Under the pieces are notes generated by a model that was given only the letters and a program-made list of their open reading frames with translations, had not been told where the DNA came from and searched no databases. This document shows positions 18,584 through 27,777 of a stretch of DNA of 64,000 nt, in pieces. The DNA is taken from NCBI RefSeq assembly GCF_002251735.1, contig NZ_NOXS01000034.1:62376-126375 (forward strand), in the 5' to 3' direction. The DNA is from Elstera cyanobacteriorum. GTDB lineage: Bacteria > Pseudomonadota > Alphaproteobacteria > Elsterales > Elsteraceae. Position 1 is the stretch's first letter, and each line of letters starts with the position of its first letter. Position numbers and translations under genes: made by a program.

Positions 18584-19756
18584 ATGTCGGCAGCAGGCCG
18601 CGATGGCATTGGGGATTTCATTCAGCCGACCAGCGCCGGGGTTCTGGCGGCGGTGGTCGGTTTCGCCTCGGCCTTCACCATTGTGCTGCAAGGCCTCGCG
18701 GCGGCGGGGGCGACCCCGTTACAAGCGGCATCCGGCCTGATGGCGCTGTGCGTGGTGAAGGGGCTACTGGGCATCCAGATGGGCTGGTCGTCGCGCCTGC
18801 CGATCTCGATTGCTTGGTCTACCCCCGGCGCGGCGCTGCTGATCGCGACGGGGGTGCCGGCAGGCGGCTTTCCGGCGGCGGTCGGTGGGTTTCTGGTCGC
18901 GGCCGGGCTGATTATCCTGGCGGGCCTATGGCCGATGTTCGGGCGGTCGGTCGGGCGGATTCCGATGGGCCTTGCCAGTGCGATGCTGGCGGGGGTGCTA
19001 TTCGACCTCTGCCTTGCGCCCGTGCGCTCGATGCAGGCGCTGCCCTGGTTGACCCTGCCGATCCTGCTGACCTGGGCGCTGATGCTGCGCTTTGCGCGGC
19101 TCTATGCCGTGCCGGTCTCGGTGCTCGTAACCTTCGCCTTGATCGGCTGGAGCACGCCCTTGCCCGACCTTGCGGCGGCTTGGCCGCGCCCGGAGATGAT
19201 CGTGCCGGTCTTTTCGCTCGAAACGGCGATTAGCATCGGCGTTCCTTTGTTCATCGTCACGATGGCCTCGCAGAATATCCCAGGCCTCGCAGTGCTGCGC
19301 GGCAATGGCTACCATCCCGAAACCGGGCCGATCTTTATCGTCACCGGCATGGGCAGCGCCGTGGCGGCGCTGTTCGGCGGGCAGGCAATGAATTTAGCGG
19401 CGATCACCGCCGCCCTGTGCGCGGGGCCGGAGGCGCACCCCGATCCTAATAAACGCTATCGGGCCACGGTGGCGGCGGCGGCAACCTATATCGTGCTGGG
19501 CCTCGGCGCCAGCTATGCGGCGGCTTTCATCGCGGCGGCCCCGCCGCGCCTGATCCAGGCGGTTGCGGGGTTGGCGCTCCTGCCCAGCCTTGCCAGTGCT
19601 TTGGCCGGGGCGTTAACGACAGAGACGGAGCGGCTGCCGGTCATTTTGACCTTCACCGTCGCGGCCTCCGGCATCGGCTTTTTCGGGATCGGCCCGGCGT
19701 TCTGGGGGCTGATCGCGGGGGGCGCTTTGATGCTCGTCCTCCACCGCGCCTCGTGA
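18584..19756 (+). CDS. benE: BenE family benzoate/H+ symporter
   Basis: 390 residues, a polytopic inner-membrane protein with about 12 hydrophobic segments. The first membrane stretch (AVVGFASAFTIVLQGLAAAGA), the SIAWSTPGAALL and GGQAMNLAAITAALCAGPEAHPD motifs fit the BenE family. GGGGAAGGAA precedes the ATG. Known members import benzoate by proton symport, but no benzoate catabolism genes are in the window, so the substrate may differ. Likely regulated by the divergent GntR protein. Confidence 0.88.
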   Translation: MSAAGRDGIGDFIQPTSAGVLAAVVGFASAFTIVLQGLAAAGATPLQAASGLMALCVVKGLLGIQMGWSSRLPISIAWSTPGAALLIATGVPAGGFPAAVGGFLVAAGLIILAGLWPMFGRSVGRIPMGLASAMLAGVLFDLCLAPVRSMQALPWLTLPILLTWALMLRFARLYAVPVSVLVTFALIGWSTPLPDLAAAWPRPEMIVPVFSLETAISIGVPLFIVTMASQNIPGLAVLRGNGYHPETGPIFIVTGMGSAVAALFGGQAMNLAAITAALCAGPEAHPDPNKRYRATVAAAATYIVLGLGASYAAAFIAAAPPRLIQAVAGLALLPSLASALAGALTTETERLPVILTFTVAASGIGFFGIGPAFWGLIAGGALMLVLHRAS

Positions 19757-19780
19757 AAATCCCCGCCGAAGCGGGGATTT
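19757..19780. terminator. Bidirectional terminator between benE and hflC
   Basis: 10-bp perfect stem with arms AAATCCCCGC and GCGGGGATTT and a CGAA tetraloop, lying between the convergent stops of benE (19756) and hflC (19787). Short T-runs follow on both strands. Confidence 0.75.
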
Positions 19781-19786
19781 CCTGGC

Positions 19787-20662
19787 TTATTTCCCGCCCG
19801 AAACCGGGGGGTTGAAGTAACGGAAGAAGCTGCTATCGGGCGAGAGGACCAGGGTTGAATCGCCCTGGCCCAGCGCGGCCCGATAGGCTTGCATCGACCG
19901 GTAGAACCCAAAGAACTGCGGGTCTTGGCCGAAGGCCTCGGCGTAGATCTGGACGGCCTTGGCCTCGCCCTCGCCGCGAATGCCCTGGGCTTCCGATTGG
20001 GCATTGGCGATCAGCACTGTGCGGTCGCGGTCGGCGCGGCTGCGAATCTGCTGGGCGATTTCCTGGCCTTGCGCGCGGAGTTCTTTCGCCTCGCGGTCGC
20101 GTTCCGAGCGCATGCGTTGGAAGACCGACGCGCTGGTTTGATCGGGCAGATCGGCCCGGCGCAGGCGCACATCGACGATCTCGACCCCATAGGCCTTGGC
20201 GCGTTCGTCCACTTCCTTCTGGATTTCTGCCATCAGGCTTTCGCGGCCGTTCGACAGGATCGTGCTCATCTGCGCCGCGCCGAGAACGCGGCGGATGGAG
20301 GTATTGATGATCGGCGCAACGCGCGCCTGGGCGCCCTGCTCGTCGCGGACATTCTGATAGAAGGCCAGCGGATCGGTAATGCGGTAGCGCGAATAGGCAT
20401 CGACGATAATGCGCTTCTGGTCGCCCAGAATGACTTCCTGGGTCGGCGGATCGACCTCTAGCATCATCTTGTCGTAAAAGCGCACGTCCTGCATGAAGGG
20501 GATCTTCACTTGCAGGCCGGGTTCGCGCACGACGCGCACGGGATTCCCGAACTGGGTAACGAGCGCCTGCCGGTACTGCGGCAAAACGAAGAAAGTATTG
20601 CTGACCGTGAAAAGGGCGACGAGCGCGACCCCGCCCGCGATCAGCAGCGTGCGCTGGTTCAT
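19787..20662 (-). CDS. hflC: FtsH protease modulator HflC
   Basis: 291 residues. A single N-terminal membrane anchor (LLIAGGVALVALFTVSNTFFVL) is followed by an SPFH/Band-7 domain and a coiled coil rich in ERDREAKELRAQGQE. With HflK it forms the periplasm-facing complex that restrains the membrane protease FtsH. Its ATG overlaps the hflK stop by four bases. Confidence 0.95.
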   Translation of the reverse strand: MNQRTLLIAGGVALVALFTVSNTFFVLPQYRQALVTQFGNPVRVVREPGLQVKIPFMQDVRFYDKMMLEVDPPTQEVILGDQKRIIVDAYSRYRITDPLAFYQNVRDEQGAQARVAPIINTSIRRVLGAAQMSTILSNGRESLMAEIQKEVDERAKAYGVEIVDVRLRRADLPDQTSASVFQRMRSERDREAKELRAQGQEIAQQIRSRADRDRTVLIANAQSEAQGIRGEGEAKAVQIYAEAFGQDPQFFGFYRSMQAYRAALGQGDSTLVLSPDSSFFRYFNPPVSGGK

Positions 20663-21855
20663 TGCTTCACTCCCTGGGCATCGGCGGGACGCGGCGTCAG
20701 GCGCTTCACTTCCGGCAGCGGCAGATAGGGCAGGACGCCCGGGCCGCCCTCGGCCTTATTATCGATGATGATCTTCTGGCTGTTCTTCAGCACCTCTTCC
20801 ATCGTCTCTAGGTAGAGGCGCTGGGTGGTGACATCCTTCGACAGTTTGTAGCTTTCATAAACCGACAGGAAGCGCTTGGCGTCGCCCTCGGCCCGCTTAA
20901 CCACTTCTTCGCGCGACGCTTGGGCTTCTTGCAGCAGCCGTTCAGCATCGCCGCGCGCGCGGGGGATAATGTCGTTGCGGTAGGCTTCGGCCTCGTTGCG
21001 CAGTCGCTCGCGGTCGGCACGGGCGCGCTGCACTTCGTTAAAGGCATCGACCACCGGCTGCGGCGGATCGACCAGGGCAAGCTGAAGTTGGCGGATTTCC
21101 ACCCCGATGCCATAGCTATCGACAAGCTGTTGCAACAGCACTTGGCTGTCGGCCTCGACCTTGCCGCGCCCTTCGGTCAGCGCCTGCTGGATCAGCGTTT
21201 GGCCGATGATCTGGCGCATGACGCTTTCCGCCGCAACGCGGATCAGCTTTTCCGGTTCCCGTGCGGTGAACAGGTAAGCGCCCGCATCTTTGATGCGCCA
21301 CAGCACGTTGAATTCGATATCGACGATGTTTTCATCGCCGGTCAGCATCAGCGTATCGACCGATTCGCCCGCGGTGCGGCCCGAGCGCGGATCGACGGCG
21401 ACGCGCTTGCCGACGCTGAGAAGGTTGTCGCGGGTGACGGAGGGACGCTCGACGCTCTGGATCGGGCTTGGCCAATGCCAGTTCAACCCGGGGGAGGTCG
21501 TATCGGTCCAGCGACCGAAGGTCAGGACCACGCCCTGCTGATCCGGTTCGACGCGGTAAAAGCCGCTCGCCAGCCAGACGGCAAGGCCCGCCAGAACAGC
21601 CAGACCGACGCCGCGCGCCGAGCCGAAGCCGCCGGGCAGCATCTGGCGGCCCTTGCGGAACAGTTGATCGAGGTCCGGCCCGTCGCCGCCCCACGGCGGG
21701 GTCGGCCCACCGCGATTACCGCGATCGTTGCGACCATTATTGGCGCCCCACGGGTTGATCGGCTCGTTATCGTCCGGGCCTTTGCCGCCCGGGCCTTTGT
21801 TCTGATCGCCGCCGCCGCCACCCCAGGGGCCGCCGGAATTATTGTTCCAAGGCAT
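20659..21855 (-). CDS. hflK: FtsH protease modulator HflK
   Basis: 398 residues. The first 90 are glycine-, asparagine- and proline-rich (many GGP and GGGG runs), a typical cytoplasmic HflK tail. A membrane helix at about 92-112 (GVGLAVLAGLAVWLASGFY) and an SPFH domain follow. The partner hflC is translationally coupled. mrp lies on the opposite strand with a 114-bp shared upstream region. Confidence 0.95.
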   Translation of the reverse strand: MPWNNNSGGPWGGGGGDQNKGPGGKGPDDNEPINPWGANNGRNDRGNRGGPTPPWGGDGPDLDQLFRKGRQMLPGGFGSARGVGLAVLAGLAVWLASGFYRVEPDQQGVVLTFGRWTDTTSPGLNWHWPSPIQSVERPSVTRDNLLSVGKRVAVDPRSGRTAGESVDTLMLTGDENIVDIEFNVLWRIKDAGAYLFTAREPEKLIRVAAESVMRQIIGQTLIQQALTEGRGKVEADSQVLLQQLVDSYGIGVEIRQLQLALVDPPQPVVDAFNEVQRARADRERLRNEAEAYRNDIIPRARGDAERLLQEAQASREEVVKRAEGDAKRFLSVYESYKLSKDVTTQRLYLETMEEVLKNSQKIIIDNKAEGGPGVLPYLPLPEVKRLTPRPADAQGVKQ

Positions 21856-21969
21856 ACCGTCTGTTTCCCTCCTGCTGCGCGCCCGCTTTTCAGCGACGGT
21901 CGCGCACCGTATATCACCTATGCAAGATCTTCCCGACGCATATGTGAAGATTCACAGGAGAAAACAAGC

Positions 21970-23079
21970 ATGACCCCTCCCATTTCCGGCGCTTCGTCCG
22001 ATTCTCAGGCTTTGGAGGCGCAGATTCGCGCCGCGCTTGACCGGGTGACGCTGCCGCAGTCCAGCCAAGGGCTGATCGCCGCCGGGCGGATCGACGGGAT
22101 GGTTGTCCGCGAGGGGAACGTCGTCTTCGGCATTACCATTGACCCGGCGGAAGCGGCGGTCATGGAACCGGTGCGCCGCGCTGCCGAACAGGCGGCGCTC
22201 GCCGTTCCGGGGGTGAAGTCGGTCAGCGCCGTGCTAACGGCCGAGCGCAGCGCCGGACCGGGGACGAAATCCGGGCGCCCGACCTTGCTGCCGACGGTGG
22301 CGCAGGTAATCGCCGTCGCCTCTGGCAAGGGCGGGGTCGGGAAATCGACCACCGCCGCCAATCTGGCCGTCGCGCTGGCGCAATCAGGCCTGAAGGTCGG
22401 GCTGCTCGACGCCGATATCTTCGGCCCCTCCGCCCCGCGCATGATGGGGCTAACGGCGCGGCCAGAGATGACTGCTGACCGTAAGCTGATCCCCTTGCAG
22501 GCGCATGGCGTCGCCGTCATGTCCATCGGCTTCCTCGTAGCCGAGGATAACGCCATGATCTGGCGCGGGCCGATGGTGATGGGCGCGCTCGAACAATTGA
22601 TGCGCGATGTCGCCTGGGGGCCGCTCGATGTGATGGTGATCGACATGCCGCCGGGGACGGGGGATGCGCAGTTGACGATTGCCCAGCGGGTGCCTTTGGC
22701 CGGGGCGGTGATCGTCTCGACGCCGCAGGATATCGCTCTGCTGGATGCCCGGCGCGGCATCGCCATGTTCCGCAAAGTGGAAGTGCCCATCCTCGGCATC
22801 GTCGAGAATATGAGCTATTTCCTGTGCCCGAACTGCGGCCATCGCGCCGATATTTTCAGCCACGGCGGCGCCCATAAGGAAGCGGAGACGATGGGGGTGC
22901 CCTTCCTCGCCGAAATTCCGTTGGAACCTGCGATCCGCGAGGCGGCAGACGGCGGCACCCCGGTGGTGGTGAGTGCGCCCGACAGTCAAAGCGCGGCGCT
23001 CTATCGCGGCTTGGCCGACAAAGTGCGCGCGCAAGTGGGAACGGCCCCCCGCGCCGCGCCGACCATTCGCGGCCTGTAA
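21970..23079 (+). CDS. mrp: Mrp/NBP35 family iron-sulfur cluster carrier ATPase
   Basis: 369 residues from ATG 21970, preceded by CAGGAG. A much longer in-frame ORF continues upstream but only antisense to hflK. It has an N-terminal MIP18/DUF59-like domain (to about 95), then the deviant Walker A KGGVGKST, LLDADIFGPSAPRMMG, and the CPNCG motif whose cysteines bind a bridging Fe-S cluster. It assembles or delivers Fe-S clusters in the cytosol. Confidence 0.95.
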   Translation: MTPPISGASSDSQALEAQIRAALDRVTLPQSSQGLIAAGRIDGMVVREGNVVFGITIDPAEAAVMEPVRRAAEQAALAVPGVKSVSAVLTAERSAGPGTKSGRPTLLPTVAQVIAVASGKGGVGKSTTAANLAVALAQSGLKVGLLDADIFGPSAPRMMGLTARPEMTADRKLIPLQAHGVAVMSIGFLVAEDNAMIWRGPMVMGALEQLMRDVAWGPLDVMVIDMPPGTGDAQLTIAQRVPLAGAVIVSTPQDIALLDARRGIAMFRKVEVPILGIVENMSYFLCPNCGHRADIFSHGGAHKEAETMGVPFLAEIPLEPAIREAADGGTPVVVSAPDSQSAALYRGLADKVRAQVGTAPRAAPTIRGL

Positions 23080-23084
23080 GAGAC

Positions 23085-23119
23085 AAAAAAAAAACCCGGG
23101 AAGAGCGACTCTTCCCGGG
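23085..23119 (-). terminator. Intrinsic terminator of the DUF4167 gene
   Basis: An 11-bp perfect stem with arms CCCGGGAAGAG and CTCTTCCCGGG and a CGA loop (23095-23119). On the minus strand it is followed by ten U residues. It ends the DUF4167 transcript seven bases after its stop codon. Confidence 0.92.
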
Positions 23120-23126
23120 GGGATTG

Positions 23127-24275
23127 TTAGGCCTCGACCGGCGGCTTGGCTTTCGGCGGACGGCCGCGCTTGCGCTTCGGCGGTTCCGCAGGTGCCTCGG
23201 CCTCAGCAGGCAGGTCGAGCGGTAGGGCGGCTTCTGCAATCGGCACGACGACCGGCGCCGGAGCTTCGGCGATGACCGGTTCGGGCGCGGGTGCCACGAC
23301 GACAACCGGCGCGGCTTCGACGGCCACCGGTTCGGCGCGGGGGGCTTCAGCGCGCGGCGTCTCGGGGCGCGGCGTTTCGGCACGGGGCGGCAGACCGCCG
23401 CCCGCCGGGGTGATGACCGTCACCGGGCTGGGCTGCTCGGCGTCCGGCTGGGCCTCGTAGCTCGGCTGATAGGGCTGGCGCTGCGGGCGACCGCGTGGCT
23501 CGCCCCGGCTTTCGCCTTCATAGCGGCGCGTGTCGCGCGGGTCGCGGTTATCCCGGCGCTGCTCGTCGCGCGGTTCCATCTCGTCGCGCGGGCGACGGGC
23601 GGGCTGGCGCAGGAAAGCGGGCTGTTCGTTGAAATCGCCCGTCTCGGGCCGGTTTTCAGCGCGGTTGTCGGGGCGATTGTCCTGGCGGAAACCATCGCGC
23701 TCCTGGCGGCGATCCCGAAAATCGCGGCGCTCCCGGCGCTCGCCAGTGTCGCGCATATCGCGGGGTTCCCGCGGCTCCCGGCGATCTTCGCGCGGGTCGC
23801 GCCGATCATCGAAGCGCGGCTGGTCGGCGGCAGCGAAATCGGGTTGCGGTGCTTCCAGGCCGTTTTGATCGGGCGCGATGCCCTCCTCAGCGCCATTGGT
23901 CTGCGGGTTGCGCTCGTCGTCCTGTTCCAGATCGAACGAGTCGCGTTGCTGCATATGTTGAGGGATATAGGGCTGGCCGTCGCTGAACGAGGCGATAATA
24001 CGATAGTAATGCTCGGCGTGCTGGTAGTAATTTTCCGCCATAACGCGGTCGCCGGAGGACGTGGCGTCGCGCGCCAGCGACATATATTTTTCGTAAACCT
24101 GAATAGCCGTGCCGCGAACGCGCGTATCGGGGCCGTTGCTATCAAAGGTCTGATGGCGCGACGACCCGGGTTTACGGTTATTGTTATTCCCGCCCCCGCC
24201 GTTGCCCTGACTGCCCCCTTGATAGCCGCCTTGGCCTCGACCCCGTTGACGCTTAATCTGCGGACCTTGTCTCAT
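23127..24275 (-). CDS. DUF4167 domain protein with low-complexity middle and AT-hook-like tail
   Basis: 382 residues. The N-terminal 95 residues are the DUF4167 domain, with a basic, glycine- and asparagine-rich start and the core YEKYMSLARDATSSGDRVMAE. Residues 130-270 are dominated by Arg-Asp and Arg-Glu repeats. An alanine/proline/glutamate-rich stretch follows, and the C-terminus KRKRGRPPKAKPP contains the RGRPP core of an AT-hook. The family is widespread in alphaproteobacteria and its function is unknown. The composition suggests nucleic-acid binding. A structured intergenic region lies directly upstream. Confidence 0.9.
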   Translation of the reverse strand: MRQGPQIKRQRGRGQGGYQGGSQGNGGGGNNNNRKPGSSRHQTFDSNGPDTRVRGTAIQVYEKYMSLARDATSSGDRVMAENYYQHAEHYYRIIASFSDGQPYIPQHMQQRDSFDLEQDDERNPQTNGAEEGIAPDQNGLEAPQPDFAAADQPRFDDRRDPREDRREPREPRDMRDTGERRERRDFRDRRQERDGFRQDNRPDNRAENRPETGDFNEQPAFLRQPARRPRDEMEPRDEQRRDNRDPRDTRRYEGESRGEPRGRPQRQPYQPSYEAQPDAEQPSPVTVITPAGGGLPPRAETPRPETPRAEAPRAEPVAVEAAPVVVVAPAPEPVIAEAPAPVVVPIAEAALPLDLPAEAEAPAEPPKRKRGRPPKAKPPVEA

Positions 24276-24310
24276 GGTATCCGTTTCTTGGCAGTATGTT
24301 TCTCGGCAGG

Positions 24311-24496
24311 ATTTGGCTGCAAAAACCCGTCATCGGGGCGTTCCAGTTCCAGGAGTGGCCGTGTCTCAGGCTCTTCCCAGGGCATCGCCCCACCCTGCGG
24401 GGGAGATGCAAAGACCAGGGCTGCGTCGGCGCCTGATTCTTTCGCGACCAACCGTCGCGACTATGCCGGAACGCTTTGACCGTAGACGCAGCCCCC
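24311..24496 (-). other. Structured intergenic element upstream of DUF4167 (possible leader or small RNA)
   Basis: The prmC-DUF4167 gap contains nested inverted repeats. The outer arms GGGCTGCGTC (24418-24427) and GACGCAGCCC (24485-24494) enclose a second hairpin, TCGCGAC/GTCGCGA (24442-24460). A third stem pairs GCATC (24382-24386) with GATGC (24405-24409), closed by a C/G-rich helix. On the minus strand a short CCCG-ATGA-CGGG hairpin followed by five T residues lies near 24322-24338. This much pairing is not explained by coding, and the small reading frames here look random. It could be an RNA leader of the DUF4167 gene or an independent RNA. Confidence 0.45.
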
Positions 24497-24513
24497 CAAA
24501 AAACCAACAATTT

Positions 24514-25395
24514 TTACGGGTTACCGTTAACGGCGCGCGGAGTTTGTGGCGGATATGCAACAATAACCCGGTCGCGCCCCGCTAAATCGGGCAGGCAAGC
24601 CACATCGCGCCAGCCCTGTTGTTGCAGAAGCGCCGTGACGGCGGCCCCTTGATCCCAGCCGATTTCCAGCGCCAGCAAACCGCCGGGGGCAAGGAACCCG
24701 GCAAGCCCCGCCGCGAACCGCCGATAGGGATCGAGACCATCCGCCCCACCGAAGAGGGCCAAAGCCGGATCGAAACAGCGCACTTCCGGGGCCAGACTGT
24801 CACGGTCGGCCAGCGGGATATAGGGCGGGTTCGAGAGGATCACATCGAACCGCCCGGCCAGCGCCTCGGTCCAATCCCCGACGGCAAAAGCGCTGCGGCC
24901 CCCGACGCCCAAGGTTTCGGCATTCCGCTGGGCCATGGCGGCGGCGTCCGGCGCGCGGTCGAGGCCAAGGCCCCAGGCAGCGGGGAGTTCGGTCAAGAGC
25001 GCGATCAGCAGGCACCCGCTGCCAGTGCCGAGATCGAGCAACCGCAAGGGCTTATGCCGATCCACCCGGTCGAGGACGGCTTGCACAAGGCATTCCGAAT
25101 CGGGGCGCGGGTCGAGCGTTGCCGGCGAGATTTGGAACGGCAGGGACCAGAAATCGCGCAGGCCCAGAATGCGGCTGACCGGCTCGCGCGCTAACCGCCG
25201 GGCCAACATCCCTTCAAAGCGCGCGAGCCCCTCCGCTGTTACCGCCGGCGTGCCGAGCGTCAGGGCGTAGGGCTTCCAGCCAAACGCCGCTTCGAGCAGC
25301 AGGCGCGCGTCAAGTCGGGAGCTTTCCACCCCCGCTGCGGTCAATTGTGCCGTCGCCGCCCGAAAGAGCGCCTGCGCGTCAGGCGAGGTCGGCAA
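24514..25395 (-). CDS. prmC: Peptide chain release factor N5-glutamine methyltransferase
   Basis: 293 residues. An N-terminal helical domain (residues 1-80) is followed by a Rossmann methyltransferase domain with [16 protein letters not shown] and the catalytic NPPYIP motif. It methylates the glutamine of the GGQ motif in release factors. Its start overlaps the end of prfA, which encodes its substrate, by 17 bp. Confidence 0.95.
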   Translation of the reverse strand: MPTSPDAQALFRAATAQLTAAGVESSRLDARLLLEAAFGWKPYALTLGTPAVTAEGLARFEGMLARRLAREPVSRILGLRDFWSLPFQISPATLDPRPDSECLVQAVLDRVDRHKPLRLLDLGTGSGCLLIALLTELPAAWGLGLDRAPDAAAMAQRNAETLGVGGRSAFAVGDWTEALAGRFDVILSNPPYIPLADRDSLAPEVRCFDPALALFGGADGLDPYRRFAAGLAGFLAPGGLLALEIGWDQGAAVTALLQQQGWRDVACLPDLAGRDRVIVAYPPQTPRAVNGNP

Positions 25396-26452
25396 GCCGC
25401 TCGGCCTGATCTTCGGCGATCATCGCGTCGATCATTTCGTCCAGCGCTTCGCCGTTGATCACCTTGTCGATTTTATAGAGCGTCAGGTTGATGCGGTGAT
25501 CGGTCACGCGGCCTTGCGGGAAGTTGTAGGTGCGGATGCGTTCGGACCGGTCGCCGCTGCCCACCTGGGTTTTGCGGTTGGCGGCGCGCGCTTCGTCCTG
25601 CCGCCGCCGTTCGGCGTCATAGAGGCGGGAGCGCAGCACCTTCAGCGCCTTGGCCTTATTCTTATGCTGGGATTTTTCATCCTGCTGAATAACGACAAGG
25701 CCGGTCGGTAAGTGCGTAATGCGCACTGCGCTATCGGTGGTGTTCACCGACTGCCCACCAGGGCCGGAGGAGCGGTAAACGTCGATCTTCAGGTCTTTTT
25801 CGTCGATCTGAATATCGACTTCCTCGGCTTCCGGCAGCACGGCCACGGTGGCGGCAGAGGTATGGATACGGCCCGAACTTTCAGTTTCCGGCACGCGCTG
25901 CACGCGGTGGACACCCGATTCGAACTTCAAGCGCGCGAACACCCCGCGCCCGGTGATGGAGGCGCTGGCTTCCTTGAAACCGCCAAGGCCCGTATCGGCG
26001 ATATCCATCACTTCAAAGCGCCAGCCGTGGAGTTCGGCATAGCGCTGGTACATGCGGAAGAGGACGGAGGCGAACAGCGCGGCTTCCTCCCCGCCGGTTC
26101 CGGCGCGGACTTCCAGAATAGCGTTCTTTTCGTCCGCCGCGTCCTTTGGCAGCAGTTCCACCTGAAGGGCGCGTTCCAGCTCTGGCAGGCGGGCTTTAAG
26201 GTCGTGGTATTCCGCGAGGGCGAAGTCCCGCATCTCCGCGTCGAGGCTGGCATCTTCGGACATGGCCTGCAGCGAGGCCAATTCCTCCCGCCCCTGGGTC
26301 AGCTCGGCGATTTTCTCGACGATGGGGGTCAGGTCGGAATATTCTTTCGAGAGTTTGGCGAATTCCGCAGGCTCCAGCCCTTCCTTCGCCAGCATCTCGT
26401 TCAAGTCTTTATGGCGCTGCGCTAGGCGCGCCAGCTTATCGTCCATACTCAC
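25379..26452 (-). CDS. prfA: Peptide chain release factor 1
   Basis: 357 residues, normal for RF1, which reads UAA and UAG. The stop-codon-reading tripeptide appears as PET in [11 protein letters not shown] and the peptidyl-tRNA hydrolysis motif as [13 protein letters not shown]. The order hisS-prfA-prmC on the minus strand, with 12 bp between hisS and prfA, suggests one operon. Confidence 0.97.
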   Translation of the reverse strand: MSMDDKLARLAQRHKDLNEMLAKEGLEPAEFAKLSKEYSDLTPIVEKIAELTQGREELASLQAMSEDASLDAEMRDFALAEYHDLKARLPELERALQVELLPKDAADEKNAILEVRAGTGGEEAALFASVLFRMYQRYAELHGWRFEVMDIADTGLGGFKEASASITGRGVFARLKFESGVHRVQRVPETESSGRIHTSAATVAVLPEAEEVDIQIDEKDLKIDVYRSSGPGGQSVNTTDSAVRITHLPTGLVVIQQDEKSQHKNKAKALKVLRSRLYDAERRRQDEARAANRKTQVGSGDRSERIRTYNFPQGRVTDHRINLTLYKIDKVINGEALDEMIDAMIAEDQAERLADLA

Positions 26453-26464
26453 GGGCGGAAATCC

Positions 26465-27715
26465 TTATGCCGAAACTGCTGCGCGGGCGTGGCCGACCAG
26501 CGCATCCAGCGCCACGGCCACCTGCGTTCCCGCGTCAAGATCGCGCCACTGCGCTTGCCCTGCGGTAAGCTCGTCCTCGCCCAAGATAATGGCGAACTGC
26601 GCATTGATCTTATTGGCGCGGGCGAGGCGCTTTTTCATGTTGCCGCTAAAGCCAACGTCGAGGCTCAGGCCCGCCCGGCGTAGGGCGCGCGCCAGCGGAA
26701 CGGCGGCTTTCTCGGCGGCCTCGCCCATTGGCACCAGGGCGATGGGGCGGGCGGCGGCGGCGGGATCATTGGCCAGCATGGCGAGCCGTTCGACCCCGGC
26801 AGCCCAGCCGACGCCGGGGGTGGACGGGCCGCCCATCTGTTCGACCAGCCCATCGTAGCGCCCGCCTGCCAGCACCGTGCCTTGCGCGCCGAGATCGGTG
26901 GTCACGAATTCAAAGGCGGTATGGCAGTAGTAATCGAGACCGCGCACCAGCAACGGATCGTGCTTATAGGCGATCCCGGCGGCGGTCAGCCCCTCGGTCA
27001 CCGCGCCGAAGAAATCTTGTGCGGCCTGGGTGAGGTATTGGCCGAACAGCGGCGCCCCGGCGACCAGCGCCTTATCACCCTCGTCCTTCGAATCGAGAAT
27101 GCGCAGCGGGTTCTTATCCAACCGCGCAAGACTGTCTTCCGACAGCTTATCCTTATGCGCGGTGAAATACTCGACCAGCGCCGCGCGGTAAGCGGTGCGG
27201 CTTTCGGCGTCGCCCAGGGTGTTGAGATGCAGCAGCACCCGGTCCAGCAGCCCCAGCGCTTCGAGAATATCCGCGCCAGCAGTGATCACTTCGACATCGG
27301 CGAGCGGCGTTGCCGGGCCGATCAGCTCGACGCCGATCTGGTGGAACTGGCGCAAGCGGCCCTTCTGTGGGCGCTCGTAACGGAACATCGGGCCGTAATA
27401 GAAGGCCTTGAACGGCAACGACTGGGTGAGGCCGTTGGAAATCAGCGCGCGCACCACCCCCGCTGTCCCTTCGGGCCGTAGCGCCAGGGTCTCGCCGCCC
27501 CGGTCGGTAAAGACGTACATTTCCTTCGAGACGATGTCCGACGTTTCGCCGACCGTGCGGGCGAAGACATCGACAAACTCGAAGATCGGGGTGGCCACCC
27601 CGTCGAAGCCGTAACGCCCGGCAATCAGGCGCGCGGTTTCGGCCACATGGCGGTGTCGGCGGGCCTCGTCCGGCAAAAGATCATGGGTGCCACGGACCGG
27701 CTGCACCTTTTCCAC
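26465..27715 (-). CDS. hisS: Histidyl-tRNA synthetase
   Basis: 416 residues with class II signatures: VRGTHDLLPDE at the start, motif 2 (RYERPQKGRLRQFHQ), the histidine-specific LVRGLDYYCHTAFEF motif and a C-terminal anticodon-binding domain. It charges tRNA-His and heads the operon with prfA and prmC. Confidence 0.97.
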   Translation of the reverse strand: MEKVQPVRGTHDLLPDEARRHRHVAETARLIAGRYGFDGVATPIFEFVDVFARTVGETSDIVSKEMYVFTDRGGETLALRPEGTAGVVRALISNGLTQSLPFKAFYYGPMFRYERPQKGRLRQFHQIGVELIGPATPLADVEVITAGADILEALGLLDRVLLHLNTLGDAESRTAYRAALVEYFTAHKDKLSEDSLARLDKNPLRILDSKDEGDKALVAGAPLFGQYLTQAAQDFFGAVTEGLTAAGIAYKHDPLLVRGLDYYCHTAFEFVTTDLGAQGTVLAGGRYDGLVEQMGGPSTPGVGWAAGVERLAMLANDPAAAARPIALVPMGEAAEKAAVPLARALRRAGLSLDVGFSGNMKKRLARANKINAQFAIILGEDELTAGQAQWRDLDAGTQVAVALDALVGHARAAVSA

Positions 27716-27777
27716 GGGGCGTCTCCTTCAAAAGCGGAAAATCGGACCCCCTCGGCTATCGGCTTTAGCGCCCGTGG

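Noticed and set aside
20920..21969. 350-residue N-terminal extension of Mrp
   Set aside because: The extension is entirely antisense to hflK; the ATG at 21970 has a ribosome-binding site and begins the conserved domain.
24253..24563. Small minus-strand frames (85 and 65 residues) in the prmC-DUF4167 gap
   Set aside because: They overlap the inverted repeats, have no ribosome-binding site and no family resemblance.
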